From Candidatus Komeilibacteria bacterium RIFCSPHIGHO2_01_FULL_52_14 (lineage in GTDB: Bacteria > Patescibacteriota > Patescibacteriia > UBA1558 > 2-01-FULL-52-15): 40,569 bases of DNA. Every line of letters begins with the position of its first letter. The stretch's first letter is position 1. This document shows positions 1-9,165 of this stretch, in pieces. The translations under genes and the position numbers were made by a program. Below the pieces are notes generated by a model. The model ran no database searches. It was not told the DNA's origin and saw only the letters and a list, made by a program, of their open reading frames with translations. The stretch lies in the NCBI GenBank assembly GCA_001818365.1, contig MHKK01000022.1:5636-46204 (forward strand), given 5' to 3'.

Positions 1-29
1 TGTATGTCTTCGGGAGCTGGTACGATACC

Positions 30-368
30 GTGTATCGTCAATACGTCGAGAAAAGATTCCGTTCAAGCGGCGCTTTGGATAAACGGAACGGCGTGCGCTT
101 GCTGTGTTTTCAGAACTACCCGAATCTCGATAAAGGCGCGAGTTGCAACGTGGATCCGCCGAGCAGTCGCATGAGCAGACAAGACCTGACCGATCCATTG
201 CATCTGTTCGTCGGGCCAACCGATCTGACTTTCGCAACGACGACCGTCGGCTCGGGATCGGCCGTGGAGTCCCTCCTGAACATCCGGTACCGCGGAGGAT
301 CGTCGCTTAATTTCGGTATTGCGACCGTCACGGCGAGTACAACGGCTCTATTCCAGGTAACCCCATGA
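30..368 (+). CDS. C-terminal part of a type IV pilin-like / prepilin-like protein (start probably upstream of the window)
   Basis: ORF directly upstream of and overlapping a PilX-like ORF; secreted-type composition; no convincing start inside the window. Confidence 0.45.
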   Translation: MYRQYVEKRFRSSGALDKRNGVRLLCFQNYPNLDKGASCNVDPPSSRMSRQDLTDPLHLFVGPTDLTFATTTVGSGSAVESLLNIRYRGGSSLNFGIATVTASTTALFQVTP

Positions 369-781
369 ACACGCAACATCAATCGGAGAAGGGAATCATC
401 GCGATTACGCTGGTTTTGATCGTGGCGTCGATCATAACGGTGTTCGGTTTGTCGGTAGCGCTCATGGCAATCGACGAGACACGAACGGCGACGACGCAGC
501 TCTCCGCGTCCCAGTCGGCGGCGTACGATGACGCATGCGTTACCAATGCGCTGAGCGTGCTTATCAATAATAATTCCTATACCGGGAATGCGAATATTTC
601 CGTCGGAAACGTCAACTGTATCGCCGTCATCGCGAACCCCGGCGGTAACGTGCGCTCGATTAAGACCAGCGCGACCGCAACCGATGCTTTTGCGCGCAGC
701 ATCGTTGATCGTTCGTTCGTGAACGTGAATATCGCAACGAATCCATTTACCGTTCTGTATTATAAGGATATACTGGATTAA
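365..781 (+). CDS. PilX-like / pilus assembly protein with N-terminal hydrophobic helix
   Basis: N-terminus EKGIIAITLVLIVASIITVFGLSVALMAIDE resembles a pilin-type helix; ATG overlaps the upstream stop; followed by a PilM-like gene. Confidence 0.55.
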   Translation: MNTQHQSEKGIIAITLVLIVASIITVFGLSVALMAIDETRTATTQLSASQSAAYDDACVTNALSVLINNNSYTGNANISVGNVNCIAVIANPGGNVRSIKTSATATDAFARSIVDRSFVNVNIATNPFTVLYYKDILD

Positions 782-789
782 CCTCCGCT

Positions 790-2655
790 ATGAAACGAAC
801 CGTTGCCATCAATTTTTCCGACTACTCGATCGAAGCGCTGGAGCTTGACCAGGAAAAGCGCCAGCTCATCGTCAAGGCGCAGAGCCGCATTACGTTAGCA
901 CCAGGTATCATTGAGAACGGCAAGATCATTCAGTATGACATTTGTGCGGCCGCGGTGCAGCAGCTCCTCGCGAACGCGCAGCCGTCGCCGGTCGAAGGCC
1001 ATGACATCGCCATAACGATCCCCGAGTCGCGTATGTTCGCGCAAACATTCTCGCTTCCGAGGTCGATACCGCAACAGCAGGTGCCGTCGGCGTTGTTCTC
1101 GGAGGCGCGCGAATCGATGCCGCTCGACGTCAAGGCCGTCGCGGCGGATTTCCGTCTGACGGGAAGAACCGATACAGCCGATCAATACTTGTTCGCAGCA
1201 ACCTACGATGAGCTCGTCAAGGAGTATGTCTTGTTTTTTCAGAAACTGCGGCTGAAAGTCACACTCATAACGATGGAATCGCTCGCGCTGGGCGCGGCGG
1301 TGCTTGACGAAACGGTTGACGAGACCGTCTTACTGCTCGATATCGGTGCCCGGACCACGATCGCGTCCATTTTTCAGAAAGGGGAGTTGCGGGAATCGAT
1401 CAACATAAATATCGCCGGGAATGCCATTACGGCCGCACTGGCCGAAAAGTTGCGCCTTGCCCTGGAGGAAGCGGAACAGCGAAAAATTACTATGGGACTT
1501 ACGCCCGGCACGGACGGCGGCGCCGAGATGCTCGTGATCCAGGGTCAGTTGCAACCGCTCAAAGACGAGCTTGCGACATTCATCCGTTATTATGAGCAGC
1601 GGAGCGGGGACCTGGTTGACAGGATCATGCTTTCCGGCGGCACGGCGTCGATGGTCGGGCTTTCCGATTATTTTGCGGCAAATCTGAACCGGCCGACTGT
1701 TGCGGCGGAAGCGCTTCCGCTGTTCGCCGTTGATCGCGACCGTACGATGCTGCCAAAATTCTTGGTCGTATTGGGGCTCGCTCGAATCGCCATGGGCGGC
1801 CGTCAGGAGCGCATTAATTTTTTGGAACATAAAGAGAAGGATTGGCAACCGACAAAAAAAGCCATCCGCGGAACCGTTGCGACCGGATCTGTCGGCTCCG
1901 CGGTATCGAAGCGGGCCATGCCGTCCAGGAAGCGTCTGCTTTTACTTGCGGCGGTATTGGTTCTCGCCGGAGGGCTCGTGGGATTTTTATGGTGGCTGCG
2001 CTCAAGTTCGTCGGTGAAATTCCCGGTAGCGAACCTCCCGGAATCAGAATCGGCGCCGCAGGTCGTTATTGTTGCCCGGCCGTTTGCAGAGGTGACCAAC
2101 GGACGCCAGGTATCGTTCACGTTCTGGGCATCGTTGCAACCCGATCCGGCGCACCCCGGCGACATCCCGGGGAGAATCGAGAACCTTTCGCCGCGAGCGA
2201 CCGTCGCGTATGACGACGCAATACTTGATTACGTTCGCCGGACGCTGACTGCCGCGGGAACGACAGTGACCGACGATGCTCTGCAACAAGGCCTCCGGGA
2301 ATATCTTTCCGATCAGGTGTGGCAGGAAAAACAGGCGTTACTCCAGCAGACCGCACGGAACGAGGGGCTGCGGGTTTTGGATGATTATGCCTCAAAGGAA
2401 ATTGTAACCGCCGAAGCCCTCACGGAGACAAAGGCGGACGGCAGCACGGTGCGCCAGCTTAACTTTTCTCTCGTTTTTCGCGCGTTGCTTGTGAAGGAAT
2501 CGGCATTTGCTCCGCTCGAGCAGCAGCAGGTCGCCGATTTTCAGGAACTGAATCCGGGGTGGGTGCCCACGAGGAGACAATACCGCATGAAACTGGAGGA
2601 AGGATCGACGCGCGTGCTTGTTTCTGCACTGTATACGTTTTTGCAGCAACCATAA
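790..2655 (+). CDS. PilM-like type IV pilus assembly ATPase fused to a TM segment and extracytoplasmic domain
   Basis: Actin-fold PilM-type N-terminus (VAINFSDYSIEALEL; VLLLDIGARTTIASIF; IMLSGGTASMVGL), then a TM helix LLLLAAVLVLAGGLVGFLWWL and about 200 further residues. Confidence 0.8.
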   Translation: MKRTVAINFSDYSIEALELDQEKRQLIVKAQSRITLAPGIIENGKIIQYDICAAAVQQLLANAQPSPVEGHDIAITIPESRMFAQTFSLPRSIPQQQVPSALFSEARESMPLDVKAVAADFRLTGRTDTADQYLFAATYDELVKEYVLFFQKLRLKVTLITMESLALGAAVLDETVDETVLLLDIGARTTIASIFQKGELRESININIAGNAITAALAEKLRLALEEAEQRKITMGLTPGTDGGAEMLVIQGQLQPLKDELATFIRYYEQRSGDLVDRIMLSGGTASMVGLSDYFAANLNRPTVAAEALPLFAVDRDRTMLPKFLVVLGLARIAMGGRQERINFLEHKEKDWQPTKKAIRGTVATGSVGSAVSKRAMPSRKRLLLLAAVLVLAGGLVGFLWWLRSSSSVKFPVANLPESESAPQVVIVARPFAEVTNGRQVSFTFWASLQPDPAHPGDIPGRIENLSPRATVAYDDAILDYVRRTLTAAGTTVTDDALQQGLREYLSDQVWQEKQALLQQTARNEGLRVLDDYASKEIVTAEALTETKADGSTVRQLNFSLVFRALLVKESAFAPLEQQQVADFQELNPGWVPTRRQYRMKLEEGSTRVLVSALYTFLQQP

Positions 2656-2659
2656 GATC

Positions 2660-4153
2660 ATGTCCTATTTCTTAAAAGCTTTAAAGCTCGACGTCGAAAC
2701 CGGTTCGCCGAAAATTGCGCTTTTGAATGAGAAAGAAGCGTGGCATTACGGTATCCACGCGGGAGACCATCTCAAACTGACGCTGAACGGCAAACCGCTG
2801 TACGTATCGGCGAATACGAGCAAGCAGCGCGTAAAGCCAGGCAGGATAGGGCTCTATAAGGACATCTGGGAAAAGACCAGGATAACGAACGGCGACATCG
2901 TGCAAGTCGCTTTTCAGGAAAGCGCCCATTCGATACAGGCGATAAAGCGGCGTCTTTTGGGGAAGCGTCTGAAGTATGAGGAGATCTATTCCATTATTTC
3001 TGATATTGCGACTGATCAATTGAGCAAAGTTCAGATAACCTATTTTGTCGCATCCGGCTTCATGCACGATTATACGAACGAAGAATTGTATTTCCTGACG
3101 AAAGCGATGGCCGAGACGGGGGACATGTTGCATTTCCCGGGGCTCGTGGCCGACAAGCATTCTGTCGGCGGCCTTGCAGGTAACCGAACAACGATGATCG
3201 TCGTCCCGATTCTTGCCGCGCTCGGCATCAAAATCCCCAAGACGTCGTCCCGGGCGATAACGTCGCCTGCCGGCACCGCGGACACGATGGAAGTTCTGGC
3301 ACCGGTGACCTTTACCGTCGATGAGATAAAAAAAATCGTCGGAAAGACGAACGGATGCCTGGTGTGGGGCGGCGGGCTTTCGCTGGCGCCGGCCGATGAC
3401 AAGATTTTACAGGTAAGCTATCCGATGTCACTTGAGCCGTACAGCAAGATGATCGTGTCCATTATGGCCAAGAAAGTGGCGACCGGCGTCAATCATTTAA
3501 TCATTGATATGCCCGTGGGTCCCACCACAAAGATACCGGACATGGAAACGGCCCGCATGCTTGAAAAAAAGTTTCAGTACGTTGCCGCGAAATTCAGCAT
3601 CAAGCTCAAGGTCAGTATGATTAAAACAAGCGATCCGGTCGGCTTCGGCGTGGGGCCTGCTCTTGAAGCACGGGACGTGTTGCGCGTGTTGCAGCAAAAA
3701 AAAGAACGCCCGGGGGATTTAAGCAGAAAAGCCGTCCATCTTGCAGGCCAGCTTTTGGAGCTTGTTGACTATTGTAAGCCGGGAGCGGGCGCTACGATAG
3801 CGTGGAAAGTTCTTGATTCCGGCCGTGCGTGGCGGAAGATGCGCGAGATCATCAAGGCGCAGGGCGGCGACCCGAACATTGATTCCGAGCAGATTACGCT
3901 GGGTGCCTACAAAAAGTATTACACGGCGGCAAAGACCGGGCAGATCGTATTTACCGACAATAAGTCGCTGAACCTCGTGTGCCGGACGCTTGGAGCACCG
4001 TCGGTGAAACTTGCCGGCGTCTACCTGAATAAGGAATACGGCGTGAGCGTACGAAAAGGAGAGCGCTTGTTTACGATCTATGCGGAGAACAAGGAGCGTC
4101 TTAATTTGGCCTCAAAAGCCCTGGAGAAACTGCGTATATTTCATATCAAGTGA
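2660..4153 (+). CDS. deoA: AMP phosphorylase (archaeal-type thymidine phosphorylase family)
   Basis: About 85-aa N-terminal extension followed by the family motif DKHSVGGLAGNRTTMIVVPILAALGIKIPKTSSRAITSPAGTADTMEVLAPV; ATG at 2660, 5 nt after the upstream stop. Confidence 0.9.
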   Translation: MSYFLKALKLDVETGSPKIALLNEKEAWHYGIHAGDHLKLTLNGKPLYVSANTSKQRVKPGRIGLYKDIWEKTRITNGDIVQVAFQESAHSIQAIKRRLLGKRLKYEEIYSIISDIATDQLSKVQITYFVASGFMHDYTNEELYFLTKAMAETGDMLHFPGLVADKHSVGGLAGNRTTMIVVPILAALGIKIPKTSSRAITSPAGTADTMEVLAPVTFTVDEIKKIVGKTNGCLVWGGGLSLAPADDKILQVSYPMSLEPYSKMIVSIMAKKVATGVNHLIIDMPVGPTTKIPDMETARMLEKKFQYVAAKFSIKLKVSMIKTSDPVGFGVGPALEARDVLRVLQQKKERPGDLSRKAVHLAGQLLELVDYCKPGAGATIAWKVLDSGRAWRKMREIIKAQGGDPNIDSEQITLGAYKKYYTAAKTGQIVFTDNKSLNLVCRTLGAPSVKLAGVYLNKEYGVSVRKGERLFTIYAENKERLNLASKALEKLRIFHIK

Positions 4154-4273
4154 GTTTTGTGTTGATGCTGGAGCTTTCTTTAAAAAAGTGGTATCCTTAT
4201 TACAAGCTAAATTCACAATTAAGATATGATTTCAATATCATAATAATAAAAATAACTAAGATTAGGCAAAAAT

Positions 4274-4822
4274 ATGCATGCTGACATACAAAAAGGGATA
4301 CGTTTTGGGAAGCAGGTCTTTATTACTATCGTCTCAGGTTTTCTGGTGGGCATGTTATCAGTGTACGCGGCAACAACCATCAGTAATAATATTGTGACCG
4401 GGGGCACGCTTGATGTCACCGGTGTCACAACACTTACAACGATGACGAGCACGCAGGCAACCTCGTCAACATCTTTTTGGATAGGCAGCGGCGGAACCGC
4501 AACATGGCTGAATCTTGCCGGAGGCGATTTGTTTGTGCAGGATGATCTGCAGCTCGGTGACCGGTTAACAGTCGGTGGCACTGCATCCTCAACGGCGCTG
4601 ATTGTTGGCGGAACAGCGACATCAACCAATTTAACGATTGGCGAACGGGCGGCTGCCAATGCGACCACAACGCTTACCCTTGGCGATCTTGTGGCAGAAG
4701 CGGCAACGTGCATTAAGATGCGAACCACAGCGGGTGAATGGGTCTATGCGTATGCAACTTCTTCGAGCGCAATGACTGCTCCCGGCTGGGGTCTGCGGTG
4801 GACCGCCACAAGCTGTGAGTAA
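4274..4822 (+). CDS. Secreted/surface protein, Ser/Thr/Gly-rich with GTATST-type repeats
   Basis: Signal-anchor FITIVSGFLVGMLSVYAATT, low-complexity repeats such as VGGTASSTALIVGGTATSTNLTIG. Confidence 0.6.
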   Translation: MHADIQKGIRFGKQVFITIVSGFLVGMLSVYAATTISNNIVTGGTLDVTGVTTLTTMTSTQATSSTSFWIGSGGTATWLNLAGGDLFVQDDLQLGDRLTVGGTASSTALIVGGTATSTNLTIGERAAANATTTLTLGDLVAEAATCIKMRTTAGEWVYAYATSSSAMTAPGWGLRWTATSCE

Positions 4823-4843
4823 TCGCACAGCTATTCATAGCGT

Positions 4844-5998
4844 ATGATCATGAAACGTTTAATCGGCATAGTAGCGGTTGCTCTTTCTCTAGTCGCTGTC
4901 CCGGACCTGCTTAAGGCGCAGGATGTGCAGCTAACGGCAGGGGCGACAATTGAAATCACCCTGACGAGCCCATCGGTCACCTATACCTTGAGTTCGACAA
5001 CAGGCATCAACGCTCTTGCGGTGAGCGACAGCACTCTGACCTTGACGCTTGATGCTGGCGATACCATCACGGTAACGCAGAACAATGGTTACGTGATTGA
5101 TAATAACTTAGGTGTTGGCACCAGTTGTATTGGCGCAATTACCCGTGCAACTTTTACCGCCAGCGTCATTATAACGTCAGGAGCAACGGCACAAGGCTGC
5201 CAGACCGGTGGGTCGGGGAGCCCTATTAGTGACGCGAGTATACGGATTAACAATGGGGCTTCGCAAACATCATCGAGAAATGTGACACTGAGCCTTCAGG
5301 CCGGCAATGCGAAGCAGATGATACTCTCGCACCTGGTTAATTTTGCTGATGCACAGTGGGAGCCGTACGCTGAAGCAAAAGCATGGACGCTGACGGACGG
5401 TTTAGGAGAAAAAAGAGTATACGTAAATTACTTGAGCACTGGAGGAGAGCAGTCGCAGCCAATGAGTGCGGTGATAACACTTACAGAGGGAGTAACTGCC
5501 GCTCCGGCACCAGACGGGTCGGTACCGTCATCACAACCCCAAGCAACTCAGACACCTGTGCTGCAACAGACGGGTGTTCCGTCGGAAGGTGCGCTGGTTA
5601 AATTACTCAATGATCCAAGAGTCTATCTCATCTCTCAGGGGTTGAAACGATGGATTCAAGATGAACAAGCATTTACACAGCAAGGGTATAGCTGGAGTAA
5701 TATCGTCGTGGTTTCTGATACAGCCTTGCAGCAGTATTGGGATGGACCGAGGATAGAGAGCGCGGTAGCAGCCGCTGCTTACAAATTTACGAGATATCTG
5801 GCGTCTGGCTCAGTGGGTACGGAAGTTAGTGCATTACAGAAGATCCTGAAGGCGTTGGGGTTCTTTCCGCAGCAGGTTAAGGAAACGGGATACTACGGAA
5901 CGACGACTCGGAGTGCTGTCATCGCTTTCCAAAAGGCACGAGGGATTACGCCTCTCGGCGTTGTCGGACCTCAGACCCGAGCAGCTTTAAATCGATAG
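4844..5998 (+). CDS. Secreted protein with C-terminal peptidoglycan-binding (PG_binding_1-like) domain
   Basis: Signal peptide; middle domain IRINNGASQTSSRNVTLSLQAGNAKQMILS...WTLTDGLGEKRVYVNYL; C-terminus GTEVSALQKILKALGFFP...GYYGTTTRSAVIAFQKARGITPLGVVGPQTRAALN. Confidence 0.85.
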   Translation: MIMKRLIGIVAVALSLVAVPDLLKAQDVQLTAGATIEITLTSPSVTYTLSSTTGINALAVSDSTLTLTLDAGDTITVTQNNGYVIDNNLGVGTSCIGAITRATFTASVIITSGATAQGCQTGGSGSPISDASIRINNGASQTSSRNVTLSLQAGNAKQMILSHLVNFADAQWEPYAEAKAWTLTDGLGEKRVYVNYLSTGGEQSQPMSAVITLTEGVTAAPAPDGSVPSSQPQATQTPVLQQTGVPSEGALVKLLNDPRVYLISQGLKRWIQDEQAFTQQGYSWSNIVVVSDTALQQYWDGPRIESAVAAAAYKFTRYLASGSVGTEVSALQKILKALGFFPQQVKETGYYGTTTRSAVIAFQKARGITPLGVVGPQTRAALNR

Positions 5999-6153
5999 TG
6001 CTGAAGTGAGCAAATAACGCATCGCGCAGCCATTTTTTATATTAGAATAGTTGCATTGAAGTAATTGAAAGTATTGGAGAGAATCGGAATTTTTGCATCT
6101 CGTGAGCTTGTGGAGCGGCGAAAGCTCTGGTATAACAAAGCTCCTTTTTGTAT

Positions 6154-7221
6154 ATGAAAAAAAGGAAAAAAATTGTCGTTGGCCTGTCCGGAGGCGTCGA
6201 CAGCGCCGTGGCCGCCTATCTGCTTCAGAAGCAGGGGTACGCGGTTCGTGCGGTCTTCATGAAAAATTTTTCGGAGAGAGTCGCACGCGCGTACGAATGT
6301 CCCTGGCGCGAGGATCGTTTGTCCGCATACCGTGTAGCGGCTTTTTTGGGTATTCCCATCGTCACGTGGAATTTTGAACGCGAGTACCGCGATCGGGTAC
6401 TCAAGTACCTGTTTCGCGAATACGGTGCGGGGCGAACCCCGAATCCGGATGTGATGTGCAATAAGGAGATAAAATTTTCCGTTTTTTTGCGGCGTGCGAA
6501 AGCGATGGGTATACCGAGAATTGCTACTGGACATTACGCCCGTATTCGACGGAGTGCCGACGGAGTGTCTCACCTGCTGAAAGCGAACGACGCTACCAAG
6601 GATCAGTCGTATTTTCTCGCTGCGCTGAATCAACGGCAGCTCGCGGCTGTCTCGTTTCCGGTCGGAGGAATGACGAAGAAACAGGTACGTGCGCTGGCGC
6701 GGAGGATCGGGCTCCCGAATGCGGAGCGGCCCGATAGCCAAGGTATCTGTTTCGTCGGTCCCGTCACGATGAAGGCTTTTTTGAAGACGCGCATCAAGCC
6801 GAAGCCCGGCGACATCGTTACGACGAAGGGGGTTCTCATCGGCCGCCATGACGGCGTGCACTACTACACGATCGGGCAGCGCCGGGGTATCAATCTGGGC
6901 GGCGGTCCCGCATTATACGTTATCGGCAAAGACATGAGACGCAATCGGCTTATCGTCGGGACAAAGAATCAGCTGGAGCTTTTTACGAACACCGTGAAAC
7001 TGGGATCGTGGCATTGGGTTGCGTCTCCGCACAAATTTCCTTTGCGGTGCACCGCAAAGATACGGTACCGGCAGCGCGACGAGCGAGTCATCATCAGACG
7101 AACGGACAAAAACGGAATTGTTGCGCACTTCAGCCGCCGGCAACGTGCCGTGGCGCCGGGACAGACCTTTGCCGCCTATCAAGGCAGTGAGCTTATCGGG
7201 AGCGCTACCATTGTCGAATAG
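6154..7221 (+). CDS. mnmA: tRNA-specific 2-thiouridylase MnmA
   Basis: SGGVDSAVAAYLL PP-loop, TPNPDVMCNKEIKF, ATGHYARI, KDQSYFL, DSQGICFVG motifs; ATG at 6154. Confidence 0.93.
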   Translation: MKKRKKIVVGLSGGVDSAVAAYLLQKQGYAVRAVFMKNFSERVARAYECPWREDRLSAYRVAAFLGIPIVTWNFEREYRDRVLKYLFREYGAGRTPNPDVMCNKEIKFSVFLRRAKAMGIPRIATGHYARIRRSADGVSHLLKANDATKDQSYFLAALNQRQLAAVSFPVGGMTKKQVRALARRIGLPNAERPDSQGICFVGPVTMKAFLKTRIKPKPGDIVTTKGVLIGRHDGVHYYTIGQRRGINLGGGPALYVIGKDMRRNRLIVGTKNQLELFTNTVKLGSWHWVASPHKFPLRCTAKIRYRQRDERVIIRRTDKNGIVAHFSRRQRAVAPGQTFAAYQGSELIGSATIVE

Positions 7222-7250
7222 GACGATTTTCAGTATAGTTGATACTGCTC

Positions 7251-7333
7251 GGTTAATCCCCGAGCGTGTCGAGGGGTTAACCGGTTTATGTCAATTAAAA
7301 TTTATCCTTCGACAAGCTCAGGAAATAAATTTT
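7251..7333. repeat. Two adjacent palindromic repeats with core GAGC-x(2-3)-GTCGA in opposite orientations
   Basis: ggttaatccc-cgagcgtgtcga-ggggttaacc (7251-7282) and aaaatttatcc-ttcgacaagctca-ggaaataaatttt (7297-7333). Confidence 0.75.
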
Positions 7334-7349
7334 CATTGTTCTGCTTTCT

Positions 7350-9155
7350 ATGACTTCAAAACAGCTTAAGCATTTATACTTCAAATTCTTTCAGGATCGC
7401 GGCCACAAGCTGATCCCGTCGGCATCCCTGGTGCCGGAAAACGATCCGACGGTTTTGTTTACTCCTGCGGGTATGCACCCGTTGACGCCTTTTCTGATGG
7501 GTGAGAAGCATCCGCAGGGCACGCGGCTTGTTGATGCGCAGAAATGCATCCGTACCAGCGATATCGATGACGTGGGAGATGCGTCGCACCTGACTTTTTT
7601 TGAAATGCTGGGCAACTGGTCTTTAGGCGATTATTTCAAGAAAGAATCGATCGCGTGGAGCTACGAGTTTTTGACCGACAAAAAATATCTGGGATTTGAT
7701 CCGTCAAAGCTCTGGGTAACGGTATTTGCCGGCGAAGACGCCGTGTCTGGCCAGCCTGGCCGGCAGGCAGGCGGCAGGCAGGGGATTCCTCGCGACGAGG
7801 AATCGGCCGGCATATGGAAGTCGCTCGGTATTCCTGTCGAACGTGTCTTGTATTTTCCCCGTAAGGATAATTTTTGGGGGCCGGTCGGAGAAACCGGGCC
7901 GTGTGGTCCGGATACGGAGATTTTCGTCGATACCGGGAAAGATCCCTGCGGTCCGAACTGCGGGCCCGGATGCGGGTGCGGCAAATACTTTGAGGTGTGG
8001 AACAATGTATTTATGGAGTTCGAGCGGACGAAGGATGGGAGATACATACCGCTGAAGCAGAAGAACGTCGATACCGGCATGGGTGTCGAGCGTACCGTTG
8101 CCATGCTGGACGGTGCAAAGACGGTGTATGAAATAGATACGTTTCAGCCGCTCGTCAAAATGGTTCGCGAGCGCTCTGCGCAGTTTAACGAAAAATCGAT
8201 GCACATCATCGTGGATCATGTCCGCGCAGCCGTTTTTCTGCTCGCCGATGAACGCGGTGTCAAGCCCTCCAACGTCGATCAGGGATATGTTCTGCGACGC
8301 CTGATCCGCCGCATGATACGTCATGCGAAAATGATCGGCTTCGATCTGGACAATCTTCCCGAGCTCGCAAAAATCGTCATTCGCGAGTATCACGTGGACT
8401 ACCCTGAACTGGTCCGTAACGTTCGGGTTGTCGAAGAGGAGCTGATTAAGGAGAAAGACAAATTCCTGAAAACGCTTGAGCAGGGTATCAAGGCATTCGA
8501 AAAATCGACACGAAGCGGATCCATTTCCGGCAAGGACGCTTTCGTGTTGTTCTCGAGTTATGGATTCCCGCTTGAAATGGTTCAGGAGCTCGCCGCGGAG
8601 AAAAAGATCTCAGTCGATGTTGGCGGTTTCCAGCGGTTATTCGAGGAGCATCAGGAAAAATCACGTACTGCCGCAGCCGGAAAATTCAAAGGCGGTTTGG
8701 CCGATCACGGCGAGATGACGACGAAGTATCATACGGCGAACCATATGATGCTCGAAGCTCTGAAGCGCGTTCTCGGGCGGGACGTCGTCAATCAGAAGGG
8801 GAGCAATATTACCGCCGAGCGGCTTAGGTTCGATTTCACCTACCCGGGAAAAATGACAGCGGAGCAGATCAGGCAGGTCGAGGACATTGTGAACGGCGAG
8901 ATTAAAAAAAATCATCCCGTGCATTTTGAAGAGATGAGTGTTGCAGCAGCAAAACAGATTGGCGCAACTGGCGTCTTTGAACATAAATACAGCGATACGG
9001 TAAAGGTGTATTTTGTCGGCGACTACAGCACTGAGATTTGCGGCGGACCGCACGTTCAGAACACGAAAGGAATGGGGCTTCTTAAGATTGTAAAAGAAGA
9101 GGCAAGCTCCGCGGGCGTCAGGAGGATTAAGGCGGTCCTTACGCCGGACAAGTAA
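7350..9155 (+). CDS. alaS: Alanyl-tRNA synthetase, short form without C-Ala domain
   Basis: Class II motifs (FTPAGMHPLTPFLMGEKHP, RTSDIDDVGDASHLTFFEMLGNWSLGDYFK), editing-domain motif YHTANHMMLEAL and CGGPHVQNT; ends at about 601 aa. Confidence 0.95.
   Translation: MTSKQLKHLYFKFFQDRGHKLIPSASLVPENDPTVLFTPAGMHPLTPFLMGEKHPQGTRLVDAQKCIRTSDIDDVGDASHLTFFEMLGNWSLGDYFKKESIAWSYEFLTDKKYLGFDPSKLWVTVFAGEDAVSGQPGRQAGGRQGIPRDEESAGIWKSLGIPVERVLYFPRKDNFWGPVGETGPCGPDTEIFVDTGKDPCGPNCGPGCGCGKYFEVWNNVFMEFERTKDGRYIPLKQKNVDTGMGVERTVAMLDGAKTVYEIDTFQPLVKMVRERSAQFNEKSMHIIVDHVRAAVFLLADERGVKPSNVDQGYVLRRLIRRMIRHAKMIGFDLDNLPELAKIVIREYHVDYPELVRNVRVVEEELIKEKDKFLKTLEQGIKAFEKSTRSGSISGKDAFVLFSSYGFPLEMVQELAAEKKISVDVGGFQRLFEEHQEKSRTAAAGKFKGGLADHGEMTTKYHTANHMMLEALKRVLGRDVVNQKGSNITAERLRFDFTYPGKMTAEQIRQVEDIVNGEIKKNHPVHFEEMSVAAAKQIGATGVFEHKYSDTVKVYFVGDYSTEICGGPHVQNTKGMGLLKIVKEEASSAGVRRIKAVLTPDK
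7746..7783 (+). repeat. GC-rich palindromic repeat inserted in frame within alaS
   Basis: tctggccagcctggccggcaggcaggcggcaggcaggg encodes SGQPGRQAGGRQG; related to the intergenic palindrome cctgcctgccggcaggcagg at 38734-38753. Confidence 0.7.
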
Positions 9156-9165
9156 CGTATCGGAA

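Noticed and set aside
7704-8393. 229-aa minus-strand ORF
   Set aside because: Antisense to alaS, no domain signal.
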